DNA from: Thalassobacillus devorans | GTDB taxonomy: Bacteria > Bacillota > Bacilli > Bacillales > Halobacillaceae | Direction of reading: 5' to 3' | DNA length: 64,000 bases | Assembly: GCF_011761345.1 (NCBI RefSeq) | Contig: NZ_JAASRY010000001.1 | Coordinates: 62,001 to 126,000 of the forward strand | In this document: in pieces, positions 36,101 to 43,813 of the stretch | Position numbering within the stretch: the first letter of the stretch is position 1 | Layout of the letters: each line of letters begins with the position of its first letter | Made by a program: the position numbers and the translations under genes | The notes under the pieces: model-generated | Seen by the model: the letters and a program-made list of their open reading frames with translations, nothing else | The model's database searches: none | What the model was told of the DNA's origin: nothing

Positions 36101-36897
36101 GTGATGAGCGTTTGAAAGATGCTGTCTACGGTTGGAAAGAAGTAGATGGGAATGGGGAGTCAGAGAGAGTAGACCGCCGATTGAATTTTGCCTACCCCTA
36201 TCGTCAGGCCGCAAATTCCCGGGCTAAGCAGTCGGTAACCGAACTGAAAAGGCAGCGGGAAGAATTGGATGAATATAGCAGCAATGAAATTGTGCTGCCG
36301 TTCAAAGCACCGATTATCAAGCGTCCGCGTTTCATGCAGGAAGAGAAGAAGCTGACGGCAGCAGAACGGGGAACTGCGATGCATACAGTTATGCAGCATT
36401 TGCCGTTCACAAGAAAATATTCAGAACGCGAAGTCCGGGAATTTGTGCTGGAATTAGTGGAGCGGGAAGTGCTCCGTCCGGAAGAAGCGGATGTTATCGA
36501 TAATGCAGCAATTGCAGCTTTTTTCGATACTGGGATGGGGGAATTCGTTCTTCAAGCGGATCATTTGCAAAAAGAGGTTCCTTTCAGTTTGACGCTTCCG
36601 GCTCATCAAGTGTACCGTGACTGGGAGGGTGAAACTGATGAACAGGTCTTCGTTCAAGGTGTCATCGACTGTGTCATACCATATGAGGGGGGATGGCTGA
36701 TTCTTGATTATAAAACCGATACGATTAACGAAGAGGTAACCGGGGAGCTGAAGGAAAAGCTTTCTTCCAGGTATGAAGTGCAATTACAGCTCTACCAGAC
36801 CGCACTCGAAAAGATATGGAAAGATCCAGTCGTGGAAAAGTGTCTTTATTTTTTCGATGGGCCACTTTTGCTTTCTACGGAGCAGGTTAAAAGATGA
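33178..36897 (+). CDS. addA: ATP-dependent helicase/nuclease subunit AddA
   Basis: UvrD-type helicase and RecB-type nuclease of AddAB, which processes double-strand breaks to a recombination start site, 1239 aa. Walker A SAAAGSGKT is near residue 25, motif II DEYQDTN near 403, motif III/IV GDVKQSIYRFRHAEP, motif VI VLYVALTRAKEKL, and the nuclease LILDYKTD near 1180. The addB-addA overlap implies co-translation; the HNH gene starts inside the addA stop codon. sbcD and sbcC, which follow addA in B. subtilis, are absent. Confidence 0.97.
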   Translation: MVRWTEEQERAIHTSGRDVLVSAAAGSGKTAVLVERIIQKLLHSIKPVDIDSLLVVTFTNAAAQEMRSRVGLALSKALEDNPESNHLKKQLSLLQTASISTLHSFCMEVVRRYAYLLDIDPNFRIADDIEADLLQQEVLEELFEDWYGKEGEEREAFFAVVDRFSNDRSDLEVESLIIDLYTFAMQNPSPENWLDQMAAMYHITGDTDESDLPWLKMLKREVDSQLDAIQLEAEKALEVTREADGPYHYAETIDADLAMIQEAKGLAGMSWEKLQEFMQTSKFARLSGKKADCDEAKKDQVKAIRDSYKKRWNDMAGEWFTRSLDGHLADMKELHPVIAQLVTLVKDFRDRYTRLKREKAIVDFSDLEHYCLDVLRDDASTADHLIPSNVAFDFQEKFSEVLVDEYQDTNLVQETLLLLLTGGDRGGNLFMVGDVKQSIYRFRHAEPTLFLDKYQQFKEDEHPGERIDLARNFRSRKQVLAATNYIFRQILDEEVGEMNYEADAELIYSNTIYDELTSSDTDAELLVIDREASDDQPSEDGEDYRDLEKAQIEARAYGQLIKTWIGQNEQEPLQVIDKETEFQRPVQYRDIVILMRSMTWAPTIVDELKQQGIPVYAELSSGYFEAIEIKIMLSLLKVIDNPQQDIPLASVLHSPIVGLDEEQMAQIRLAKQRTTYYDAMKVFSGEKEIKHKIDRFLEQLHSWRVRARQGALSELIWEIYRETGYYDFVGGIPGGRQRQANLRALYDRARSYEATSFRGLFRFLRFIERIEERGDDLGAARALGEQEDVVRIMTIHKSKGLEFPVVILGGMDKQFNQMDLRSKYLLHKDYGFGTRYINPEKRIMYPTLAYHALKREKLRELLAEEMRVLYVALTRAKEKLVMVGNVTSFEKKQEKWLEFLEHPSWVLPPHYRLESKSYLDWVGPALIRHHKTEPLRHPELEVKTSEEIWQDESEWRVEIKHGSAYNQLEELEKNRDERLKDAVYGWKEVDGNGESERVDRRLNFAYPYRQAANSRAKQSVTELKRQREELDEYSSNEIVLPFKAPIIKRPRFMQEEKKLTAAERGTAMHTVMQHLPFTRKYSEREVREFVLELVEREVLRPEEADVIDNAAIAAFFDTGMGEFVLQADHLQKEVPFSLTLPAHQVYRDWEGETDEQVFVQGVIDCVIPYEGGWLILDYKTDTINEEVTGELKEKLSSRYEVQLQLYQTALEKIWKDPVVEKCLYFFDGPLLLSTEQVKR

Positions 36898-37199
36898 TAC
36901 GGCAATTCGATGACAAAACGTGCGATTTATGCGGAAGGTCACCGGTTACGACGACCGCCCACCACTTGATTCCAAAAGAGTATGGAGGAGCGGATGGGCC
37001 GACTGCCCAGCTGTGCAGGGCCTGTCATCGACAAATCCACGCCTTATTTACGAATGAAGAACTGGCAGTTTTTTATCATACATTGGAGCGGCTTGCCGAC
37101 CACCCGGATATGGCAAAGTATTTGCGCTGGGTGAAAAAGCAGGACCCGCAGAAGAAGATTACGACCAGGAAATCGCATCGAAGGCGTGACCAGCGGTGA
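36894..37199 (+). CDS. yisB: HNH-endonuclease-like protein (YisB/HlpB)
   Basis: 101 aa, start ATG overlaps the addA stop by 4 nt. Zinc-finger-like HNH motif: CDLCG, TTAHHLIPKEYGG, LCRACHRQIH, then a basic tail. HNH proteins nick or cut DNA, though small Bacillus homologues have not been shown to do so here. Being coupled to addAB it may assist DNA repair; that is inference. Terminator at 37227. Confidence 0.88.
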   Translation: MIRQFDDKTCDLCGRSPVTTTAHHLIPKEYGGADGPTAQLCRACHRQIHALFTNEELAVFYHTLERLADHPDMAKYLRWVKKQDPQKKITTRKSHRRRDQR

Positions 37200-37226
37200 A
37201 CATCAAAATAAATTGTTTTTGCTCAT

Positions 37227-37265
37227 AAAAAAGACGCTGCGCTATTTAGCTGCAGCGTCTTTTTT
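37227..37265. terminator. Bidirectional terminator between yisB and gerPF
   Basis: AAAAAAGACGCTGC pairs over 14 bp with GCAGCGTCTTTTTT, serving the addAB-yisB and gerP operons from opposite sides. Confidence 0.93.
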
Positions 37266-37482
37266 ATGCATTTCCGGCAACATTCTGATCATTAACATCA
37301 GGGTCGAACGGATTGGTGGAGCTGAATCCGTTATTCGTATTGATAAAATCTCCGGTATTTAAGGAACCGGAACCGGCGTTGGTTTTCGATGTGCTTTTCG
37401 GAGACAGGTAGAAAGCATCTCCAAAATTTATGACTCCACCGCCAACGCTGTTGATTTTTATGGGGCCGACAATCGATGGCAT
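37264..37482 (-). CDS. gerPF: Spore germination protein GerPF
   Basis: 72 aa, last gene of the gerPABCDEF operon. The GerPF signature MPSIVGPIKINSVGGGVINFGD is present along with DAFYLSPKSTSKTNAGSGSLNTGDF. GerPA/PF proteins lie in the inner spore coat and help germinants reach their receptors. Similar in sequence to the GerPA at the other end of the operon. Confidence 0.95.
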   Translation of the reverse strand: MPSIVGPIKINSVGGGVINFGDAFYLSPKSTSKTNAGSGSLNTGDFINTNNGFSSTNPFDPDVNDQNVAGNA

Positions 37483-37510
37483 CTTACCCCTCCTTCAAAA
37501 AGGCTCTCAT

Positions 37511-37903
37511 TCAGTCTATGCCTGTGTTTTCTTCTTGTTCATCCTGTAGGATTCGAATATGTTTCACACGTGCATCCGCATCCAGTTCATCAAGGCTGCC
37601 GATTTGTATCATGGAGGAAGTGGAAGCACCGTTTACGCGAACTCTACCAACGTTAATCGTTGGATTGTGATGGTAATGGATATCGTTGACAGCACCGGGG
37701 GGAGGAAGTCGTTTGAATTGTCTCGTGAAAAGTGGGAATTGCTCATAGGAATAGGCTTCTTCATCAAATCTTGCACCTTCTTTTTGGATGGCAATTACCC
37801 TTGCAAATGGCGTTGCCCGATGACTGTCACCGATGATAAAGCTTGTGCCATAAACGACATCGATAATTTTGATGTCATCCAACTTTACCAGCCGTTTATT
37901 CAT
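37511..37903 (-). CDS. gerPE: Spore germination protein GerPE
   Basis: 130 aa. Overlaps the end of gerPD by 8 nt and is followed 28 bp on by gerPF. GerPE features include KIIDVVYGTSFIIGDSH, HYHHNPTINVGRVRVNGASTSSMIQIGS and a C-terminal RVKHIRIL. It localises GerP components in the spore coat, by analogy with B. subtilis and B. cereus. Confidence 0.93.
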   Translation of the reverse strand: MNKRLVKLDDIKIIDVVYGTSFIIGDSHRATPFARVIAIQKEGARFDEEAYSYEQFPLFTRQFKRLPPPGAVNDIHYHHNPTINVGRVRVNGASTSSMIQIGSLDELDADARVKHIRILQDEQEENTGID

Positions 37904-38114
37904 CTTCCGTTGTCTCCACCGTGTTATCTGCTGTTCCGCTGTTTGTGCCTAAAGGAACGAATGGGCCGATAATCAAGGATTCTGCGGGCGTGTCGAAATA
38001 AGAATTTAGAAGTATTTGTTTATTATCTCCAATTAAAAATACAGAGGAAGATGAAATTCCCGTGATGTCTACATTCCCAACATGGAGTCCCCAATTATGG
38101 ACAATAAAAGCCAT
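37896..38114 (-). CDS. gerPD: Spore germination protein GerPD
   Basis: 72 aa. Begins MAFIVHNWGLHVGNVDITGISSSSVFLIGD, the GerPD pattern. Its ATG overlaps the gerPC stop by one base and its stop overlaps gerPE. The tail is acidic and Thr/Glu-rich. Inner-coat germination protein. Confidence 0.93.
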   Translation of the reverse strand: MAFIVHNWGLHVGNVDITGISSSSVFLIGDNKQILLNSYFDTPAESLIIGPFVPLGTNSGTADNTVETTEDE

Positions 38115-38680
38115 TATTTATCTTCTCCTTTAGATTGTTCCAGGTATTGAGCAATAGAATGCTCAATTTCCGTCTTAATTTGTTGGACGACCACCTCAGG
38201 GCCTGGTTTCGGATTCTGGTTTTCATAGTGACCAATCCTGGAAGGCAGTTGATTGCGGATATCCTGAATGATGCTCTGCTCTTTTTGCTGATTCATATCT
38301 ACTTGATGATGAGTGGCTAGACTGCGAATGATAGCACCGCCTTGTTCTGTCAAGTAGTGATCTAATTCCTCCAAAACCTGCTGATTGTCTGGTTTCGGTG
38401 CCGATTTCTGGATAGGATCCTGCTGGCGCCATAACGAAGCATCGTCAATTTCACTTAATTCTTGCGGCGTCAATCCGATATGAAGGGTGCCTTCCAATGA
38501 CTCTATTTTCAACTGGTCAAAATTATATTCTATTTTTTCTATCACTGTCTTGGGCTGATCGGAATGGTTATGTTCAAGGGATTCTAATTTTTGATACAGG
38601 GCCTTGATTTCTTTCTGTTGCTCTTGAAGTTGCTTCATCATCTGCTCCATGTATTGCTGCCATGAACCGTAATAATTCAT
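38114..38680 (-). CDS. gerPC: Spore germination protein GerPC
   Basis: 188 aa. Begins MNYYGSWQQYMEQMMKQLQEQQ, leading into a coiled coil (to about residue 40), then a Gln/Glu-rich segment with IEYNFDQLKIESLEGTLHIGLTP. This is the largest GerP protein and is thought to assemble the others in the coat. Adjacent genes overlap tightly, so the operon is translationally coupled from here on. Confidence 0.93.
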   Translation of the reverse strand: MNYYGSWQQYMEQMMKQLQEQQKEIKALYQKLESLEHNHSDQPKTVIEKIEYNFDQLKIESLEGTLHIGLTPQELSEIDDASLWRQQDPIQKSAPKPDNQQVLEELDHYLTEQGGAIIRSLATHHQVDMNQQKEQSIIQDIRNQLPSRIGHYENQNPKPGPEVVVQQIKTEIEHSIAQYLEQSKGEDK

Positions 38681-38750
38681 CCCATCACCCCCGTTAGAAT
38701 TAGGCTATATCCCTAATTTATGCAGAAAACGATAAGCTGTGATTCTGAAA

Positions 38751-38984
38751 TTAACCTCCTGGTGCTGAGAGTGGCACCATCGGCCCGCCGCCCGGGCCAA
38801 TCGTACCAATTTCTCCTTCTTGTGGTTTTGCTAGAGGGGCAGGACCTGTAAAGCCGCCAGTATTATATAATTCGGCTCGGGAACGAATGGAGCCGGCACT
38901 ACCGATTTGCAGGACAGATGAGTTTGTGACAGATTCAACTTTTAACAGGTTGATACAAATGGACTGGTGAATGGTAATACTCAT
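38751..38984 (-). CDS. gerPB: Spore germination protein GerPB
   Basis: 77 aa. The N-terminal HQSICINLLKVESVTNSSVLQIGSAG motif family (here split as QSICINLLKVESVTNSSVLQ) and the Pro/Gly-rich tail (GGPMVPLSAPGG) are typical for GerPB. It lies 12 bp after gerPA and 70 bp before gerPC. Inner-coat germination protein. Confidence 0.93.
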   Translation of the reverse strand: MSITIHQSICINLLKVESVTNSSVLQIGSAGSIRSRAELYNTGGFTGPAPLAKPQEGEIGTIGPGGGPMVPLSAPGG

Positions 38985-38996
38985 GATGGACGCCTC

Positions 38997-39215
38997 CTAT
39001 TTTTTAACTTTGGACTGGTCATAGACATCACGGTCATTAACATATGTGACAGATCTTCCTAAATCGACCCGTATTCCATCGCCTGAATTGAATGATCCTC
39101 CGCCGGCAAATGTTTTTGCTGAACTTGTGGGAGCAATCATGTAAACGTCTCCGACATTGAAGATGCTGGATGATGAAATGGACAGGACTTTTACTGCGCC
39201 TACTTGTGCTGGCAT
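38997..39215 (-). CDS. gerPA: Spore germination protein GerPA
   Basis: 72 aa, first gene of the gerP operon, with SD AGGAGG about seven bases upstream of ATG 39215. The GerPA pattern PAQVGAVKVLSISSSSIFNV-GD is followed by VYMIAPTSSAKTFAGGGSFNSG. In B. subtilis the operon is transcribed by SigK with GerE control in the mother cell; upstream I see only approximate CATA-type -10 candidates, so the promoter is not placed. Confidence 0.95.
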   Translation of the reverse strand: MPAQVGAVKVLSISSSSIFNVGDVYMIAPTSSAKTFAGGGSFNSGDGIRVDLGRSVTYVNDRDVYDQSKVKK

Positions 39216-39313
39216 GATGAGCCTCCTTTTTAAATATGTATAAATTTTATTTATTCCTTCATCTATTAAGTTAGGTATGAAAGCAGTAAAATATAGATAA
39301 AGGAGTGAGCACT

Positions 39314-40498
39314 ATGAAGGACATTGGAACACCATTACGGGAAGCGGAACGATTAGAATGGATTGATGCTGCCCGTGGTTTGGCCATCTTTGGTATATTC
39401 ATGGTCAACGTTCCTGCTTTCAATGCGCCGTATTTTTTATACGGTGGGGAAGAAATCTACTGGTCTTCCGGGACTAGCCATACCATCCAGGCGATCATCG
39501 ATATATTTTTCCAGGCCAGCTTTTATACGCTGTTCTCATTTTTATTCGGTTTCGGCATAGAAATGATGAGAGAGCGGCTTGTTGATAAAGGGTTACACGC
39601 CAAATATGTTATCGGCCGCCGGTTAGGGATATTAATCGGTTTTGGACTCATCCATGCTTTTTTGATCTGGCACGGTGATATATTACTATCCTATGGGTTA
39701 ATTGGTTTATTGTTATTATTCTTCTTGAATCGTAAGAAAAAAACATTATTGGCCTGGGGATTCAGTATGCTTTTGATCTTCACTATTCTTTTTACATTTA
39801 GCCTTTACAGCTTAGGTTCTGATTATGGAGGATGGGTAAATGATCCCGCCATCGAACAGGCTAAAGAAAACTATGGAAATGGGACTTTATACGATATCTG
39901 GTCACAGAATCTCAATGATTGGAACTACACCAACGCCCCGATGAACTGGCCGTTTCTTATCATGAGTCTCTTACCAATGTTTTTGATTGGGATGTATATC
40001 GCCCGGAAAAAATGGCTCCATCAGCCAAAAAAACATAAGAGGGCCCTAGTTTCTTTATGGACAGTGACATTCCTGTTATTCCTCGTGTTTAAGGCAGGAC
40101 CTTATCTCTTTGGGAATCCAGCCTGGTTCCAGTTAATGCAGGATAATATCGGAGGCAGTGCTTCTGCTGTCTTTTACGTTGTCAGTGTTACTTTGCTGTA
40201 TCAGTCTCCGATAGGGAAGCGATGGTTGCGAGGGTTAAGCTATGTCGGCAAGTTATCACTTTCCAACTACATTTTACAGTCATTATTCGCTTTTTTGTTA
40301 TTTTATTCCATCGGTTTTGGGCTGTATGGGCAAGTGTCCCCATTATGGAGCGTTATAATCGTCGTCTTGTTTTACAGTGTGCAGACGATAGCAAGTAAAT
40401 GGTGGCTGCAATCCTATCGTTACGGACCGTTAGAGTGGATCTGGCGTACACTGACTTATGGAAAAAAACAGCCATTACGCAGGCGGCAGGAGGGGTAG
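39314..40498 (+). CDS. DUF418-family membrane protein (YeiB/YxaH-like)
   Basis: 394 aa from ATG 39314 (SD AAAGGAG; the GTG at 39305 abuts the SD). A first segment RLEWIDAARGLAIFGIFMVN, several helices in mid-protein and a C-terminal DUF418 domain (LSYVGKLSLSNYILQS) are seen. The family is related to acyltransferase-3-like membrane proteins; function unknown. The next gene starts 3 bp after the stop, so it heads a likely three-gene operon of membrane proteins. Confidence 0.88.
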   Translation: MKDIGTPLREAERLEWIDAARGLAIFGIFMVNVPAFNAPYFLYGGEEIYWSSGTSHTIQAIIDIFFQASFYTLFSFLFGFGIEMMRERLVDKGLHAKYVIGRRLGILIGFGLIHAFLIWHGDILLSYGLIGLLLLFFLNRKKKTLLAWGFSMLLIFTILFTFSLYSLGSDYGGWVNDPAIEQAKENYGNGTLYDIWSQNLNDWNYTNAPMNWPFLIMSLLPMFLIGMYIARKKWLHQPKKHKRALVSLWTVTFLLFLVFKAGPYLFGNPAWFQLMQDNIGGSASAVFYVVSVTLLYQSPIGKRWLRGLSYVGKLSLSNYILQSLFAFLLFYSIGFGLYGQVSPLWSVIIVVLFYSVQTIASKWWLQSYRYGPLEWIWRTLTYGKKQPLRRRQEG

Positions 40499-40500
40499 AA

Positions 40501-41700
40501 ATGAATAGGCAGCAAGTGAAGAGTGAAGGGAAAAAATGGGTCGACAAAGGAATTATTGAGAAGGATCAGTTAGAAGAAATATTAAAACTGTATCCGAATC
40601 AGAATCAGAAGCCTGTCTTATTAACCCTGGCCGCTATATTCATTGGATTGGGGTTTTTAAGCTTCATCGCATCCAACTGGGGAGCAATCCCCCACGTTGC
40701 CAGGATGGTGATCATCATCCTGGCGATGCTAGGATTTTATCTGGCAGGCGACCATGTTTACCGTAAACGATCGGAGGCAGTTGGGGTCAGTCTGCTCATC
40801 ATAGCAGTGCTGATATTTGGCTCGGGAATATTCCTCACCGGGCAAATGTACAACTACACCTCATTCAGTGCGTTTCCATTTTTTATCTGGGCACTGTCTG
40901 CACTGCTGGTATTTGCGTTATTTGAAGAACGGACATTGTTTATACTGGCAATTATTATAACAACGGTGGGACAGGTGTACAGTGTCGGCAATTTTTCAGA
41001 ATATCACTTGCTGCTTGGCCTATTGTTCTTATTTGGCTTCGGTCATTTTGTCTATCAACGGGCAGATTGGCTGTATGGAACGTTATTTGCACTAAGCTAC
41101 ATGCTGCAGGCAATAATCCTGAGTCTTGTCGAACATGAATCATTTCAATGGCTGATTCTTTATCTGCTGGTTCTTTATGTTACCGGTCATGTTGTAACAA
41201 AGCCGGGCATCCGTATCCCGTTTACTAAACTGAGCGTGGCTGGTATGTTCATCCTCGCTATCTGGCAAGTGTTCATGCTAGAGGTCGATTATTTTAAGGA
41301 AGCCATAAATGGGGAAATTTCATTTATTGTCATCTGGGCGGTGCTTATGGCGGCAGCTGTTTATCTTTTATGGAGAAGTGACAACCTGATTCTGATACTC
41401 AATCTGGTGCTGTTTTTTCCATTCTTTTTTCTGGAAGCAGGATCGATGCTCGTACTGATGCTTCTTTTCATATATTCGCTTGGCTGGCTGCTTCGGGGCT
41501 ATCAGACAGAGGAAGCGAACATGGTAACGAAAGGAACAGTGGCCTTCGTCATTAGTACTATCGTCGCTTATATTCAACTGGCTTGGGACTTTATGGATAA
41601 ATCACTGTTCTTCTTTATTGGTGGCATCCTGTTGTTTCTGCTCAGCTACTTTCTTGAACGGAAGCGTAGGAATTTATCGAAAAGGGGGCAGGAAATATGA
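40501..41700 (+). CDS. DUF2157-family membrane protein
   Basis: 399 aa from ATG 40501 with SD GGAGGGG. A charged N-terminal DUF2157 segment (VKSEGKKWVDKGIIEKDQLEEILKLY) is followed by ten to twelve hydrophobic helices (GLGFLSFIASNWGAIPHVAR is the family hallmark). The gene ends within the start of the next (4 bp overlap). DUF2157 and GDYXXLXY proteins usually occur together; they are predicted to form a membrane complex of unknown role. Confidence 0.88.
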   Translation: MNRQQVKSEGKKWVDKGIIEKDQLEEILKLYPNQNQKPVLLTLAAIFIGLGFLSFIASNWGAIPHVARMVIIILAMLGFYLAGDHVYRKRSEAVGVSLLIIAVLIFGSGIFLTGQMYNYTSFSAFPFFIWALSALLVFALFEERTLFILAIIITTVGQVYSVGNFSEYHLLLGLLFLFGFGHFVYQRADWLYGTLFALSYMLQAIILSLVEHESFQWLILYLLVLYVTGHVVTKPGIRIPFTKLSVAGMFILAIWQVFMLEVDYFKEAINGEISFIVIWAVLMAAAVYLLWRSDNLILILNLVLFFPFFFLEAGSMLVLMLLFIYSLGWLLRGYQTEEANMVTKGTVAFVISTIVAYIQLAWDFMDKSLFFFIGGILLFLLSYFLERKRRNLSKRGQEI

Positions 41701-42203
41701 AGCGTTTCGCCTTCTATATTATTGTCGCTGCTCAGGTGTTGTTTTTAGTCGGCATGTCGGTCGCCTATTATGCTATGGATGCCTTCGGGGAAACAATCCA
41801 GCTGAAAACAGCCCCGATTGATCCGCGTGATCTTTTCTACGGGGATTACGTTATATTGAATTATGAAATAGAAACCATTGAGGAAGGAAAATGGGCAGGA
41901 GTGGTACCGGAATATGGAGAAATCGTTTATGTTCTTCTTGAAGAAGGAGAAAATGGGCTTTATCAGGTAGCAGCAGCATCTCAGGAAAAGCTGGACCCAG
42001 CTGCAGGGCAAGTACGGATAAAGGGTAAATATCAATGGCATAATGATGGAAGGTCTGAGCATATGGTCACTTATGGAATTAACCGTTATCATGTGGAAGA
42101 AAATACGGGGGAACAGTATGAACAACGAAGAGATGATATGATTGTCGAAGTAGTTGTCGCTCCATGGGGACAGAAAAAAATCATTAATTTAAAATTAAAC
42201 TAA
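41697..42203 (+). CDS. GDYXXLXY-domain membrane-anchored protein
   Basis: 168 aa. One N-terminal helix (FAFYIIVAAQVLFLVGMSVA), then an extracytoplasmic region with RDLFYGDYVILNYEI, giving the family motif GDYxxLxY. Overlaps the DUF2157 gene by 4 nt (ATGA), so the two are co-translated. Terminator at 42206. Its function is unknown; it is the usual partner of DUF2157 proteins. Confidence 0.88.
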   Translation: MKRFAFYIIVAAQVLFLVGMSVAYYAMDAFGETIQLKTAPIDPRDLFYGDYVILNYEIETIEEGKWAGVVPEYGEIVYVLLEEGENGLYQVAAASQEKLDPAAGQVRIKGKYQWHNDGRSEHMVTYGINRYHVEENTGEQYEQRRDDMIVEVVVAPWGQKKIINLKLN

Positions 42204-42205
42204 AG

Positions 42206-42252
42206 AAAGCAGTTCATTTAGAAGGATTAAACTTCTAAATGAACTGCTTTTC
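42206..42252 (+). terminator. Terminator of the DUF418-DUF2157-GDYXXLXY operon
   Basis: A 19-bp perfect stem, AAAGCAGTTCATTTAGAAG with its complement, 7-nt loop, T-tract at the end. Confidence 0.9.
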
Positions 42253-42275
42253 TCGAAGAAAAGGAGGGAATAATT

Positions 42276-42473
42276 ATTCACCCAAGGCGAAAGGTCTTCT
42301 CCGTTATAAAACGTTGGCAAGTTGTTCTATTTATTTCTATTGCTCCAGCTGCCTTATTTGTGTTGTTACCAGACGCAACCCCTGCCTATTTTCTTGTATT
42401 ATTGTTATTAACAGGGCTGATAATCGAAATCGTGTATACCAAAAGGTGGATAAAAGACAAAGATAAGTTCTAG
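42276..42473 (+). CDS. Putative small membrane protein with an ATT start codon
   Basis: 65 aa if read from ATT 42276 (or ATT 42273), preceded by a perfect SD, AAAAGGAGGG. No ATG, GTG or TTG occurs in this frame until inside the first hydrophobic helix. The product has a basic N-terminus (HPRRKVFSVIKRWQ), two hydrophobic helices (VVLFISIAPAALFVLLP; YFLVLLLLTGLIIEIVY) and a basic end (TKRWIKDKDKF), a positive-inside hairpin. It starts only 24 bp after a terminator. Alternatives: a pseudogene that lost its start, or a sequence error. Confidence 0.5.
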   Translation: MHPRRKVFSVIKRWQVVLFISIAPAALFVLLPDATPAYFLVLLLLTGLIIEIVYTKRWIKDKDKF

Positions 42474-42481
42474 CGCATAGG

Positions 42482-43345
42482 TTATCCGTTGACTGGTATA
42501 CCACCGTTTACATGAATCATCTGTCCGGTGACAAAGCTGGAGTCATCACTGGCTAAGTAAACATAGGCCGGTGCAAGCTCTCTGGGCTGCCCCGGCCGTC
42601 CCATTGGATTGTCGGAACCGAATTCGGCTACCTGCTGTTTATCGAAGCTGGCAGGAATAAGGGGAGTCCAAATCGGGCCAGGCGCAACACCATTTATACG
42701 GATACTTTGACTGACCAGTGACTTTGCCAGGGAACGGGTGAAGGTGGTAATGGCACCTTTGGTAGCAGAATAATCAATTAACTGTTCGTTACCTTCGTAA
42801 GCAGTGACAGATGAAGTGTTAATAATACTGCACCCCTTTTTCATATGAGGGAGAACTGCCTTAGTCATATAGAAGTAGGAAAAGAAGTTGACCCGGAAGG
42901 TATTCTCCATTTGCTCATTAGTAATATGGAGAAAGTTCTTCTGAGGAAATTGAATGGCAGCGTTATTAACCAGAATATCGACTTTACCCATACTCTTGAT
43001 TATTTGTTTAACTGATGACTCGCAAAAATCGGCCTGACCGATATCTCCGTTGATCACTTCGCACCTGCTGCCCTCGTTCTCTACGAGTTGCTTTGTCAAC
43101 TGGGCATCTTCATGTTCGTCTAAGTAAAGGATAGCGACATTTGCACCTTCTTTGGCGAAATATATGCTTACAGCCCGGCCAATTCCACTGTCCCCACCAG
43201 TTATGATAGCAACTTTTCCTTGTAATTTGCCGCTTCCTTTATAACTTTTATCGTCAAATTCCGGCAATGGCTTCATCTCGTTTTCAAAGCCAGGCTGGCG
43301 ATCCTGATGCTGCTTTGGCTGTATTTCTTTCTTCTTGCTAGGCAT
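42482..43345 (-). CDS. Short-chain dehydrogenase/reductase of the general-stress type
   Basis: 287 aa. An N-terminal extension rich in Gln/Lys (KQHQDRQPGFENEMKPLPEF) precedes the Rossmann core: ITGGDSGIGRAV, NNAA, and the catalytic TSSVTAYEG/YSATKGA (Ser-Tyr-Lys). This combination is typical of Bacillus stress SDRs such as YhxC, YhdF and YdaD. SD AGGAGGAGG precedes ATG. A SigB-type promoter candidate lies upstream. The substrate is unknown. Confidence 0.9.
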   Translation of the reverse strand: MPSKKKEIQPKQHQDRQPGFENEMKPLPEFDDKSYKGSGKLQGKVAIITGGDSGIGRAVSIYFAKEGANVAILYLDEHEDAQLTKQLVENEGSRCEVINGDIGQADFCESSVKQIIKSMGKVDILVNNAAIQFPQKNFLHITNEQMENTFRVNFFSYFYMTKAVLPHMKKGCSIINTSSVTAYEGNEQLIDYSATKGAITTFTRSLAKSLVSQSIRINGVAPGPIWTPLIPASFDKQQVAEFGSDNPMGRPGQPRELAPAYVYLASDDSSFVTGQMIHVNGGIPVNG

Positions 43346-43386
43346 ATGAGATCCTCCTCCTATGTATTAATAGATTTAGACTTAGG

Positions 43387-43410
43387 TTACCCAGCGCGTA
43401 CCGTTTTAAC
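43387..43410 (-). promoter_or_regulatory. Candidate SigB promoter of the SDR gene
   Basis: On the minus strand GTTAAA, a 12-bp spacer and GGGTAA fit the SigB consensus (GTTTAA, GGGTAT) with one change in each box, about 45 bp upstream of the start. Confidence 0.55.
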
Positions 43411-43477
43411 AGCAGAAACCGTATTATTCCCCGGGCAATTTTTTGTCGATAGGAGCTAGAAAGAGGGGAGAACAGAA

Positions 43478-43755
43478 GCGATACGAAAGCGATCTGCTGA
43501 ATGGTTAAATCCCTTGGTTATAAGAAAACAAGCGATACGTATATAATATCACCGGAGAGTCTGTATCGTTTGTAGCGAGGGGCGATATAATAAACGGTCG
43601 CTTCTTGAAAAGCGATACATCGTAAAACTAAGCGGATTATAGGTAATGAGAAGCAGAAAAAAAGGAGACATTTGGGGGGATTTGCCCTGGTCTATTCCTT
43701 TAGATATGGGCTTAATGACTCTTTTTATTTTTTCTGTCATATCGGTTGACGATAC
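43478..43755. promoter_or_regulatory. Cluster of CGATAC sites upstream of the MerR-like gene
   Basis: CGATAC or its complement occurs at 43479, 43533, 43563 (complement), 43613 and 43750, with near matches at 43490 and 43583. Three more lie inside the adjoining gene (43995, 44002, 44095). Most carry GC or AGC before the core. The divergent 470-bp region also holds the SDR promoter. It looks like a multi-site operator or a binding array for the protein at 43814. Confidence 0.6.
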
Positions 43756-43813
43756 ATCTTGCAAATTATCTGAAAAACCTTCATATTAGAAATTAGAGAG
43801 AAGGAGGTTCGAT

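Noticed and set aside
37559-37972. Plus-strand 137-codon frame across gerPE/gerPD
   Set aside because: Antisense to two well-conserved germination genes that overlap in the expected operon order.
39216-39300. SigK promoter of the gerP operon
   Set aside because: CATA-like -10 candidates exist on the minus strand, but none has an AC -35 at the needed 16-17 bp.
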